Assembly: GCF_009495745.1 (NCBI RefSeq)
Contig: NZ_WIDQ01000008.1
Location: 1 to 64,000, forward strand
DNA length: 64,000 bases
Reading direction: 5' to 3'
Source: Niveispirillum sp. SYP-B3756
GTDB taxonomy: Bacteria > Pseudomonadota > Alphaproteobacteria > Azospirillales > Azospirillaceae
Below are positions 26,508 to 35,524 of the stretch, in pieces. Positions within the stretch are counted from its first letter, which is position 1. Each line of letters begins with the position of its first letter. A program made the translations under genes and the position numbers. Under the pieces are notes generated by a model. That model searched no databases, was not told the origin of the DNA, and saw nothing but the letters and a program-made list of their open reading frames with translations.

Positions 26508-27494
26508 TTACATCCCCTTGGCCTTCGCCAGTTCGGCCAGATTGGCTTCCGAGCGGGCGCCGTAATGGCTGATGATCTCACCGGCGCAGATGGCACCCAG
26601 ACGGGCGCAGCTTTCCGGGTCACGGCCATTGGTATAGCCAAACAGGAAGCCGGCGGCGAACAGATCGCCCGCACCAGTGGTATCCACCACCTGGGCCACC
26701 GGCTCGGCATTCACGTGGTAACGCTGGCCACCGGTGAAGACATAAGCGCCCTGTTCACCCTTGGTCAGCACAACCACTTCCACATCACGCTGGGCGGCGG
26801 CGGCGGCACTCTCGAAATCGCCGCCATACAGGGCCGTGATCTCGCTTTCATTGGCGAACAGAATGTCGATATGGTCGCGCACCAGCTCCAGGAAGCTTTC
26901 ATGGTGGCGATGCACGCAGAAGGCATCGGACAGGGACAGGGCCACCTTGCGCCCAGCCTCATGCGCCAGCTTGGCGGCCTTCAGGAAGGCTTCCTTGGCG
27001 GCGGGCGGATCCCACAGATAGCCTTCCAGATAGGTGACCTGGGCCGACTGGATCAGGGCCGGATCAATATCATCCGGGGTCAGCAGCTGGCAGGCCCCCA
27101 GGAAGGTATTCATGGTGCGGTGCGCGTCCGGCGTCACCAGGATCAGGCAGGTGCCGGTGGGCGTGCCATCGGTCAGATCGGGCGTATCGAAACGCACGCC
27201 GACGGCGCGGATATCGTGGCGGTAGACCTTGCCCAGCTGGTCATGCGCCACCTTGCCGATGAAGGCCCCCTTGCCACCCAGGCCGGCGATGCCAGCCATG
27301 GTGTTGCCGGCCGACCCGCCGGACATTTCCAGCCCCGGCCCCATCTTGTTGTAAAGCTCTTCCGACTGCGCGGCGTCGATCAGACGCATCCCGCTCTTGG
27401 CCATGCCATTGGCGGTCAGGAAGGCCTCATCCGCCTTGGCGATCACATCCACAATGGCATTGCCGATACCCACGACATCATACGCAGTCGTCAC
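26508..27494 (-). CDS. PfkB-family adenosine/sugar kinase
   Basis: 328 residues from a GTG at 27494 (VTTAYDVVGIGNAIVD), with GGAGAG 7 bases upstream. The frame is open to 27995 but that would overlap the divergent EI24 gene. PfkB motifs: GGSAGNTMAGIAGLGG near 58-75 and the catalytic DTTGAGDLFAAGFLFG near 268-283. The sequence resembles the alphaproteobacterial adenosine kinase group. It would phosphorylate adenosine to AMP, which fits with ahcY elsewhere in the window producing adenosine. Confidence 0.9.
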   Translation of the reverse strand: MTTAYDVVGIGNAIVDVIAKADEAFLTANGMAKSGMRLIDAAQSEELYNKMGPGLEMSGGSAGNTMAGIAGLGGKGAFIGKVAHDQLGKVYRHDIRAVGVRFDTPDLTDGTPTGTCLILVTPDAHRTMNTFLGACQLLTPDDIDPALIQSAQVTYLEGYLWDPPAAKEAFLKAAKLAHEAGRKVALSLSDAFCVHRHHESFLELVRDHIDILFANESEITALYGGDFESAAAAAQRDVEVVVLTKGEQGAYVFTGGQRYHVNAEPVAQVVDTTGAGDLFAAGFLFGYTNGRDPESCARLGAICAGEIISHYGARSEANLAELAKAKGM

Positions 27495-27605
27495 GAATAC
27501 TCTCCAACCAATCAGGGAAATTGGTGTGGAGTATAGACATCGCGGGCCTTGCGGCAAGTGCAGCCTGATACCCATATGGTCGCTTGGAACGCATGGATGG
27601 CGAAT

Positions 27606-27638
27606 AATACCGTCGGCTGAAATTCTTGACCGGCGGTA
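27606..27638. repeat. Minimal palindromic element
   Basis: ATACCGTCGG and CCGGCGGTAAT flank the core CTGAAATTCTTGA; the same core in the order GGTCAAAATTCTTGACC occurs at 39522-39548. Appears to be a one-hairpin derivative of the ATACCA-bounded family with one wobble pair. Confidence 0.5.
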
Positions 27639-27695
27639 ATGCTGCGACGCCGCCGCGCGGCCCATGCTGCGGGTATAAGGGATGCTCACACCGTG

Positions 27696-28391
27696 ATGAT
27701 TGCCCATCTGACACGTGCCATCCTGCAACTGCCGGACAAGGCATTCACCCGCACCATCATCCTGTCCATCCTGGGCAGCCTTGTGATGTTCGCCCTGTTG
27801 CTGGCCGGGTTCGGCTGGGCGCTGACCCATACCAGCTTCTTTGATATTCCCTGGCTGGATACCGGTATCGATCTGCTGGGCGGGCTGGCCGGGCTGTTCC
27901 TGGCCTGGATGATGTTTCCCGCCGTCACCGTGGCCATCTCCTCCCTGATGCTGGATGGCATTGTGGATGCGGTGGAGCGCCGGCATTACCCGCATCTGGG
28001 GCCGGCGCAGGAAATCCCGCTCTGGCGTTCCATTTTGGAAAGCCTGCGTTTTCTGGGGCTGGTGCTGTTGTTGAATCTGGTGGCTTTGCCGCTCTATTTT
28101 GTGCCGGTGGTCAATCTGTTCGTCTTCTATCTGGTCAATGGCTATCTGATCGGGCGGGAATATTATGAACTGGTGGCGGTACGGCGGCTGAACAAACCGG
28201 GGGTACGCTGGCTGCGCTCCCGCGAGAAGCTGAGACTTTTTGCGGCCGGCATCATTATTGCCTTTATTTCGTCACTGCCGATCGTGAATCTTGTCGTGCC
28301 CGTCGTGGCCGCGGCCTTCATGGTGCATCTTTTTGAACAGATCCGACGTTCATTGCCGCCGGAGGCGGCTGCGAATCGGCCGGAGATGTGA
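27696..28391 (+). CDS. EI24-domain (CysZ-like) membrane protein
   Basis: 231 residues from ATG 27696 (GTG at 27693 is an alternative nearer to AAGGGA). About four to five membrane segments are visible, including ILGSLVMFALLLAGFGWALT, LGGLAGLFLAWMMFPAVTVA and FLGLVLLLNLVALPLYFVP. The LPLYFVPVVNLFVFYLVNGYLIGREYYE segment is typical of EI24/CysZ. CysZ conducts sulfate, but many EI24 proteins have no known substrate. It is divergent from the kinase gene. Confidence 0.85.
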   Translation: MIAHLTRAILQLPDKAFTRTIILSILGSLVMFALLLAGFGWALTHTSFFDIPWLDTGIDLLGGLAGLFLAWMMFPAVTVAISSLMLDGIVDAVERRHYPHLGPAQEIPLWRSILESLRFLGLVLLLNLVALPLYFVPVVNLFVFYLVNGYLIGREYYELVAVRRLNKPGVRWLRSREKLRLFAAGIIIAFISSLPIVNLVVPVVAAAFMVHLFEQIRRSLPPEAAANRPEM

Positions 28392-28462
28392 TAACCATTT
28401 GCAGGTTCGGCCACCGGGGCGCCAACACCGCCCGTTGCAGCGAGATCAGGGACTTTTCCACC

Positions 28463-29242
28463 ATGTTCCGACGCCAGAAACCGCCCACCATGCCCGTCAA
28501 GCCGGAACCGCCCCCGCCCGCTCCTGAGCCGGCGCCGGCCAGCGGCGGGGGCCCCGGTTTCGCGCAGGCCGTGGATGCACCCGCCCCGCAGCAGGCCCCT
28601 GCAACCCCGGCGGCCGGGGAACGCGGCGCCTATTCGCCTTTCGTCAGCCCTACCCCACCCAGCACGGGTTCCGAAACCAGCACGAGGCCATCGATGAACA
28701 CGCCCTTTTCCACCAGTCCCGCCCCCGGCACGGCTCCCGGTGCGGCGCTGAAGTCGGATATTCCGCGCCGCGTGGTGGATATTCCTGGCACCCCGCCTAA
28801 GCGCACCACCCCCAGCGGTGACAGCGCCACCCCGGCCACGGAAATGCGCAAGCTGATCGTCGGCCGCGATATCAGCCTGTCGGGTGAGATTGCCGCCTGC
28901 GACGTGCTGGTGGTGGAAGGCACGGTGGAAGCCAAGCTGCGTGACGGGCGCATCGTGGAAATCGCCGATACCGGTCTGTTCAAAGGCTCGGTGGAAATCG
29001 ATGATGCCGATATTGGTGGCCGCTTCGAAGGCGACATCACCGTGCGCGGCACCCTGCGGGTGCGCGCCACCGGCAAGATCCAGGGCAATATCCGCTATGG
29101 CACGCTGGAAGTGGAAAATGGCGGCCAGCTCTCCGGCACCGTGGAAGTGCTGACCGGTATCGCCGCCAAGGCCCCCGCCCCGTCACCGGCGCCGGTCTAC
29201 AGCCCGGCACCGGCGCTGGCCGACAGCGGTCTGGTGGATTGA
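28463..29242 (+). CDS. Bactofilin
   Basis: 259 residues. The first 130 are Pro/Ala/Thr-rich and disordered; the bactofilin beta-helix spans about 133-235 (LIVGRDISLSGEIAACDVLVVEGTVEA, in two parts, then DADIGGRFEGDITVRGTLRVRATGKIQGNIRYGTLEV). Bactofilins polymerise without nucleotide and scaffold wall enzymes or polarity proteins. Start ATG 28463 follows CAGGGAC. Unlike the bactofilin at 54153, it is not next to an M23 peptidase. A full palindromic element begins on the last base of its stop codon. Confidence 0.93.
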   Translation: MFRRQKPPTMPVKPEPPPPAPEPAPASGGGPGFAQAVDAPAPQQAPATPAAGERGAYSPFVSPTPPSTGSETSTRPSMNTPFSTSPAPGTAPGAALKSDIPRRVVDIPGTPPKRTTPSGDSATPATEMRKLIVGRDISLSGEIAACDVLVVEGTVEAKLRDGRIVEIADTGLFKGSVEIDDADIGGRFEGDITVRGTLRVRATGKIQGNIRYGTLEVENGGQLSGTVEVLTGIAAKAPAPSPAPVYSPAPALADSGLVD

Positions 29243-29401
29243 TATCAATCTGCCGAGGGTTTGACCCTTGGCAGATTGGAGGCCAGCGACCGCTGGCCCG
29301 CGGGTTCGCGCCCGCGTAAGCCAAGGCGGCGGATGCCGCCGCCCGGCGCCTGAGGGAACAAAAATCTCCCTGGATCGGTCACGATCAAGGGAGATTGGTA
29401 T
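29242..29401 (+). repeat. Palindromic element, full five-hairpin copy
   Basis: Runs from ATATCAA, whose first A is the last base of the bactofilin TGA, to TTGGTAT. Hairpins in order: AATCTGCC/GGCAGATT (H1), GGCCAGC-GACC-GCTGGCC (H2), GCGGG/CCCGC (H3), GGCGGC-GGAT-GCCGCC (H4) and AATCTCCCTGGATCG with CGATCAAGGGAGATT (H5). The linkers GTAAGCCAAG and CGCCTGAGGGAAC are shared with other copies. Confidence 0.9.
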
Positions 29402-29492
29402 ACCCAAGTGACGGGAGAATCCCGGAACTGGGTATACCTAAGCCCGTGCGGCGTTTGAGCATTTTGCCGAATTTATTCGGCACTTGGGTATA
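29399..29492. repeat. 94-bp element with 12-bp inverted termini, copy 2
   Basis: TATACCCAAGTG (29399-29410) and CACTTGGGTATA (29481-29492) bound a sequence matching the copy at 21021-21114 at 92 of 94 positions. As there, its left end shares TAT with the end of an ATACCAA/TTGGTAT element. Confidence 0.88.
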
Positions 29493-29539
29493 TGATTTCG
29501 GCAATGATCAGCCCTGGTTGAAAGGGCTGGTCAACGACA

Positions 29540-29577
29540 ACCCCGCCCGGTATCAACCGGGCGGGGTTTTTTTGAAT
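29540..29577 (+). terminator. Rho-independent terminator
   Basis: CCCCGCCCGGT and ACCGGGCGGGG pair around a short loop, followed by TTTTTTTG. It likely ends transcription from the bactofilin side, since it lies after the repeat pair and before the J-domain gene. Confidence 0.85.
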
Positions 29578-29681
29578 GCTCCCCCGCCCTCACCCCTCAA
29601 GAAAAGCGTCGGCGCATGGCCGGTCTTCTTTTCCATCCAGTTCCTTGCCAGCCCGCCGGCCCGCCCCCATACTCAGCCCCC

Positions 29682-30272
29682 ATGCAGAAGAACCGACCCA
29701 ACCTGTCCTTTGATTTCCGGGAGAAGCCCCGCAGCCAGCTGCGGCTGTGCGAGCATCCCGGCTGCGCGGGGCATGGGGAGTATCGGGCGCCCAAGGGGCG
29801 GGACAAGCTGAACGAATATTGGTGGTTCTGCCTGGATCATGTGCGGGAATATAACAAGTCCTGGGACTTCTACGCCGGCATGACGCAGGAGCAGATCGAA
29901 AAGCATCTGCGCCAGGATACCACCTGGCAGCGCCCGACCTGGCCCATGGGCGACTGGCGCACGCGGGAGCGCAATACCCGCGACAAAATCTTCAATGGCG
30001 GCTTCGCCTTCGGTGCCGACTGGTCGGGGGACGAGACACAAACCAAGCGCCAGCCCCCGCGCCCCAAACCCCGCACGCCGGAGGAAGAGGCGCTGGCCGT
30101 GCTGGAGCTGCCGCCCGATGCCGATTTCGCCACCATCAAGACGCGTTACCGGCTATTGGCCAAACAGCACCATCCCGACGCCAATGGCGGCAGCAAGGAA
30201 GCGGAGGAACGGTTGAAAACCATCAACCAGGCCTACAACACCCTGAAGGCCGCCTTCGGCAGCGGGCAATAG
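29682..30272 (+). CDS. J-domain (DnaJ-like) protein
   Basis: 196 residues from ATG 29682. The J domain is at the C-terminus (about 140-196), with [15 protein letters not shown] containing the HPD motif that stimulates DnaK ATPase. The N-terminal 100 residues hold two Cys-containing motifs ([13 protein letters not shown] and [13 protein letters not shown]) that look like a small metal site. This architecture is common in alphaproteobacteria, where the gene sits just before cobS, as here (52 bases). Confidence 0.93.
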   Translation: MQKNRPNLSFDFREKPRSQLRLCEHPGCAGHGEYRAPKGRDKLNEYWWFCLDHVREYNKSWDFYAGMTQEQIEKHLRQDTTWQRPTWPMGDWRTRERNTRDKIFNGGFAFGADWSGDETQTKRQPPRPKPRTPEEEALAVLELPPDADFATIKTRYRLLAKQHHPDANGGSKEAEERLKTINQAYNTLKAAFGSGQ

Positions 30273-30324
30273 CGGCCTAACCCACCCGATTGACGACGAA
30301 CCAGACCTCGCAGAACCGGAAATC

Positions 30325-31329
30325 ATGGCACCCGATATGGCAACCTCTCCCCAGGCCACCCCGCACACGCTGCCCGATATCACCGTTTCGGTGCGTGACA
30401 CGTTCGGCATCGACAGCGACATGGTGGTGCCGGCCTTCTCCACCGCAACCGAGCATGTGCCGGAACGGGACATGGCGTATCGTTTTGACCGCGAAACGAC
30501 CATGGCCATCCTGGCGGGCTTTGCCTATAACCGCCGCGTCATGGTGCAGGGCTATCACGGCACCGGCAAATCCACCCATATTGAGCAGGTGGCCGCCCGA
30601 CTGAACTGGCCCTGCGTGCGCGTCAACCTGGACAGCCATATCAGCCGTATCGACCTGATCGGCAAGGATGCCATCGTGCTGCGCGATGGCAAGCAAGTGA
30701 CAGAATATCGGGAAGGCATCCTGCCCTGGGCCCTGCAGCACGCCTGCGCCGTGGTGTTCGATGAATATGATGCCGGCCGGCCGGACGTGATGTTCGTCAT
30801 CCAGCGCGTGCTGGAAGTGGAAGGCAAGCTGACCCTGCTGGACCAGAACAAGGTGATCCGGCCGCACCCGGCCTTCCGCCTGTTCGCCACCGCCAATACG
30901 GTGGGGCTGGGCGATACCACGGGCCTCTATCATGGTACCCAGCAGATCAACCAGGGTCAGATGGACCGCTGGAACATCGTCACGACCCTGAATTACCTGC
31001 CCCACGCGCAGGAGACGGAGATCGTGCTGGCCAAAGTGCCGGAATATAACACCGAGGAAAAGCGCAGCACCGTGGCCGCCATGGTGCGGCTGGCCGACCT
31101 GACGCGCGCCGGCTTCATCAATGGTGACATCTCCACGGTGATGAGCCCGCGTACCGTCATCACCTGGGCGCAGAACGCCGCCATCTTTGGTGGCGATATC
31201 GGTTTCGCCTTCCGCGTCACCTTCCTGAACAAGTGCGACGAGGTCGAACGCCCGGCCGTGGCCGAATATTACCAGCGCTGCTTCGGCCAGGAACTGCCGA
31301 CCGGTGCCTTCAAGGGCACGCTGGTCTGA
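30325..31329 (+). CDS. cobS: Aerobic cobaltochelatase subunit CobS
   Basis: 334 residues. AAA+ ATPase with Walker [15 protein letters not shown] (about 83-96), Walker [16 protein letters not shown] and sensor 1 FRLFATANT. CobS and CobT form the chaperone ring that works with CobN to insert cobalt into hydrogenobyrinic acid diamide in cobalamin synthesis. Length and the C-terminal GAFKGTLV are standard. cobT follows after a small gene and a repeat; cobN is not in the window. Confidence 0.96.
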   Translation: MAPDMATSPQATPHTLPDITVSVRDTFGIDSDMVVPAFSTATEHVPERDMAYRFDRETTMAILAGFAYNRRVMVQGYHGTGKSTHIEQVAARLNWPCVRVNLDSHISRIDLIGKDAIVLRDGKQVTEYREGILPWALQHACAVVFDEYDAGRPDVMFVIQRVLEVEGKLTLLDQNKVIRPHPAFRLFATANTVGLGDTTGLYHGTQQINQGQMDRWNIVTTLNYLPHAQETEIVLAKVPEYNTEEKRSTVAAMVRLADLTRAGFINGDISTVMSPRTVITWAQNAAIFGGDIGFAFRVTFLNKCDEVERPAVAEYYQRCFGQELPTGAFKGTLV

Positions 31330-31418
31330 GGCTGTTCATGCCGCCCGGTGGCGCGATTGCGGGATCGGGCGGTTTCCATTACGGTGACCGCACGGGGCTT
31401 ACCGAATGGGAGTTGAAG

Positions 31419-31727
31419 ATGAAGAAAGTAATTTCCAGCTTGGCGGTTATATTGCTGATGGCCCAGCCGATGACCGCCACCGCCTGGGCACAATCCAACC
31501 AGGACCAGGTGGCGACCAGCCCGGCCGCACCGGCGGCGCAGGCTCCGGCTGATCCTGACGCCAATCGGGAGATCTGCAAGGCGCAGACGACCACCGGGTC
31601 ACGGCTGGCCAAGAAGAAGGTCTGTCGCACCAAGGCGGAATGGGATGAACAGTACCGTCTGCAGCGGCAGGAAGCCGAACAGATGCAGCGCGGCGATATG
31701 GCTGATCGCACGCCGCGCGGCAACTGA
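31419..31727 (+). CDS. Small secreted protein with two cysteines, between cobS and cobT
   Basis: 102 residues from ATG 31419. A signal peptide is visible (MKKVISSLAVILLMAQ ... AWAQ, about 25 residues), then an Ala/Pro-rich linker and a conserved-looking core NREICKAQTTTGSRLAKKKVCRTKAEWDEQ (about 60-90, written in full only by position) with two Cys 15 residues apart that could form a disulfide. Similar small proteins with Cys-TGSR-Cys-AEW occur in alphaproteobacteria. Function unknown; periplasmic location inferred. Confidence 0.8.
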   Translation: MKKVISSLAVILLMAQPMTATAWAQSNQDQVATSPAAPAAQAPADPDANREICKAQTTTGSRLAKKKVCRTKAEWDEQYRLQRQEAEQMQRGDMADRTPRGN

Positions 31728-31826
31728 CCCGCAACGGGGGGCCTCACCGGCACAGGTTTGGGCGATGGCAAGGGGTGATGGGCCCCTTACCATCTGCCCC
31801 CCCCCCGGCGGGTGGCCTGCTGTCAA

Positions 31827-31945
31827 TAAGACCACCCCACCTAAGGCTTGAGCTTCAGGTGGAGTGGAGGCCGGCGACCGCCGGCCCGGCGCTTGAGGGA
31901 ACTTGAAATCTCCCCGGATCGGTCACGATCAAGGGGGATTGATAT
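31827..31945 (+). repeat. Palindromic element lacking H3 and H4, upstream of cobT
   Basis: H1 is CCACCT/AGGTGG with an outer CCAC/GTGG, H2 is GGCCGGC-GACC-GCCGGCC, then the linker CGGCGCTTGAGGGAACTTG and H5 with stem CTCCCCGGATCG/CGATCAAGGGGGAT. It ends TTGATAT 13 bases before the cobT start codon, so it is transcribed in the cobT leader or carries its promoter. Confidence 0.82.
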
Positions 31946-31958
31946 AATGTGAAAGATC

Positions 31959-33908
31959 ATGACCCAGGAATCCCCCCTTGAGATGTTCAAGCGCGCCACC
32001 ACCGCCACCGTGCGGGCGTTGGCGGATAATCGGGATGTCACGGTCGGCTTTTCCGCCGAACCGCCTGGGTTGAATGGCAACCGGGTGCGCGTGCCGCTGC
32101 CGCCGCGTGACCTGAACCCCAAGGACGTGGCCAATGTGCGCGGGGCGGCCGATGCCGCCGCCCTGCGCCTGCGCCACCATGATGCCGGCATCCATGCCAA
32201 GTTGATGCCCAACAGCGAGCAGGCCCGCCAGTCCTATGAGGCGCTGGAACAGGCGCGGGTGGAGGCGATCGGCGCCACCGCCATGACCGGGGTTGCCGCC
32301 AATCTGGAAGCCACGCTGGAAGAACGCTACCGGCGCATGGGCTTCGACAAGATCAATGACCGCGAACAGGCCAGCCTGTCAGAGGTGCTGCGCCTGCTGG
32401 CGCGGGAGGCCATCACCGGTGCCACACCGCCCGCCTCTGCAGCCGGGGCGGTGCAGCTTTGGCGCGATACGGTACAGCAGAAGCTGGGCGGTTCGCTGGA
32501 CAAGCTGGCCACCCTGATCGAGGATCAGGAAGCCTATGCCCGCGCCGTGCGCCGCCTGCTGTCCGACATGGATATGGAGGTCGGGTCCGACCCGCAGGAT
32601 GAGGAAGGGGCCGAAGATCAGGCCCCCGACAGCGCGCCGGATGGCGGCGGCCAGGATGATGACCTGGAACAGCAGGGGGGCCAGCAGGCATCTGGCGAAG
32701 ATGAACAGCAGCAGACCACCCAGCAGCGCCGCCAGGCCGCCCAGGAAGAGGCGGGCAGCAGCGAGGATGGCGAAGAAGGCGAAGGCGAGTTGGCCGATGG
32801 GGACGGATCGGAAGATCCCGGCAACCCCGGCACCCCGCCGCCGCAATCCCGCCGGAACGAGCCGGACCCCGCCGCCTATCGTGCCTACAGCACTGCTTTC
32901 GACGAGGTGGTGGATGCTGCCGATCTGTGCGACCCGGACGAGTTGGCCCGCCTGCGCCTGATGCTGGATCAGCAATTGCAGCACCTGCAGGGCATGATCT
33001 CCAAGCTGGCCAACCGGCTGCAGCGCCGCCTGCTGGCCAAGCAGACCCGGTCCTGGGAATTCGACCTGGAAGAAGGGATGCTGGACGCGGCCCGGCTGGC
33101 CCGAGTCGTCATCAACCCCACCACCTCGCTGTCCTTCAAGCGGGAGAATGAGACGGATTTCCGCGATACCGTGGTCACCCTGCTGATCGACAATTCCGGT
33201 TCCATGCGCGGCCGCCCCATCTCCATCGCGGCGATGAGTGCGGATATCCTGTCGCGCACGCTGGAACGCTGCGGCGTGAAGGTGGAAATTCTGGGCTTCA
33301 CCACCCGGGCCTGGAAGGGCGGGCAGGCGCGTGAACGCTGGATCGCGGCGGGCAAGCCGCTGAACCCCGGCCGCCTGAACGATCTGCGCCATATCGTCTA
33401 TAAGGCGGCCGATGCGCCCTGGCGCCGGGTGCGCAAGAATCTGGGCCTGATGCTGCGCGAAGGCATCCTGAAGGAGAATATCGACGGGGAGGCCCTGCTC
33501 TGGGCCCATAGCCGGCTGATCGGCCGGCCGGAACAGCGCCGCATCCTGATGGTGATCAGCGATGGTGCCCCCGTGGATGACAGCACGCTCTCGGTCAATA
33601 GCGGGGCCTATCTGGAACGGCACCTGCGCCAGGTGATCGACTGGATCGAAACCCGCAGCCCGGTGGAACTGGTGGCCATCGGCATCGGCCATGATGTCAC
33701 CCGCTATTACCGCCGCGCCGTCACCATCATCGATGCCGAGCAATTGGGCGGCACCATGATGGAAAAGCTGGCGGAGCTGTTCGATGAGGTGGGGGCCAAG
33801 CGGCTGGGGGCCTATGCCCCGCCGCCGCAGCCCATCATCACCCAGGCCGATGCCCCTGCCCCCCGGCGGACCGGTTATGCCGCCATGATGGGATCGCGCG
33901 GCATGTGA
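31959..33908 (+). CDS. cobT: Aerobic cobaltochelatase subunit CobT
   Basis: 649 residues. The N-terminal domain begins [21 protein letters not shown]; a highly acidic, Gln/Glu-rich region (about 205-305) follows; the C-terminal von Willebrand A domain carries the [16 protein letters not shown] near 410. Together with CobS it forms the ATPase partner of CobN. The acidic linker and overall size are normal for CobT. The start codon lies just after a palindromic element. Confidence 0.96.
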   Translation: MTQESPLEMFKRATTATVRALADNRDVTVGFSAEPPGLNGNRVRVPLPPRDLNPKDVANVRGAADAAALRLRHHDAGIHAKLMPNSEQARQSYEALEQARVEAIGATAMTGVAANLEATLEERYRRMGFDKINDREQASLSEVLRLLAREAITGATPPASAAGAVQLWRDTVQQKLGGSLDKLATLIEDQEAYARAVRRLLSDMDMEVGSDPQDEEGAEDQAPDSAPDGGGQDDDLEQQGGQQASGEDEQQQTTQQRRQAAQEEAGSSEDGEEGEGELADGDGSEDPGNPGTPPPQSRRNEPDPAAYRAYSTAFDEVVDAADLCDPDELARLRLMLDQQLQHLQGMISKLANRLQRRLLAKQTRSWEFDLEEGMLDAARLARVVINPTTSLSFKRENETDFRDTVVTLLIDNSGSMRGRPISIAAMSADILSRTLERCGVKVEILGFTTRAWKGGQARERWIAAGKPLNPGRLNDLRHIVYKAADAPWRRVRKNLGLMLREGILKENIDGEALLWAHSRLIGRPEQRRILMVISDGAPVDDSTLSVNSGAYLERHLRQVIDWIETRSPVELVAIGIGHDVTRYYRRAVTIIDAEQLGGTMMEKLAELFDEVGAKRLGAYAPPPQPIITQADAPAPRRTGYAAMMGSRGM

Positions 33909-33939
33909 CCGGGGACCGGTCCGTCGGTATAGATGCACA

Positions 33940-33957
33940 CATAAAGATATCTTTATG
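33940..33957. promoter_or_regulatory. 18-bp perfect palindrome upstream of ahcY, candidate SahR operator
   Basis: CATAAAGATATCTTTATG reads the same on both strands and is the only AT-rich palindrome in the 177-base leader of ahcY. In Proteobacteria the ArsR-family regulator SahR controls ahcY and methionine-cycle genes through palindromic sites; calling this a SahR box is inference from gene context. Confidence 0.6.
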
Positions 33958-34037
33958 CTTGCCCGGTACGCGGCCTGCTGTTACACCTGCCGGCAACGTG
34001 CGGTGGGGTGGCAAGCCCTTGCCTGCCCGCCGTCTGA

Positions 34038-35381
<1,344 letters not shown>

Positions 35382-35412
35382 TGGCTGGCGGGTGTCGGTC
35401 CCGGCACCTCTG

Positions 35413-35457
35413 CTTTTGAAAACCCCCGCCGGAGCGATCCGGCGGGGGTTTTTGTTA
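35413..35457 (+). terminator. Terminator after ahcY
   Basis: AACCCCCGCCGGA and TCCGGCGGGGGTT form a stem with loop GCGA, followed by TTTTTG. Ends the ahcY transcript before the sensor gene. Confidence 0.85.
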
Positions 35458-35524
35458 ACAACACCTTGATGATATCGCGCGCGACACTTGCAACCCGTCG
35501 CCGCCATGGCCAAACTCCCTCCCT

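Noticed and set aside
26508-27995. Possible 495-residue fused kinase
   Set aside because: The kinase similarity begins at the GTG at 27494 with a good ribosome binding site, and the extra 167 codons overlap the divergent EI24 gene.
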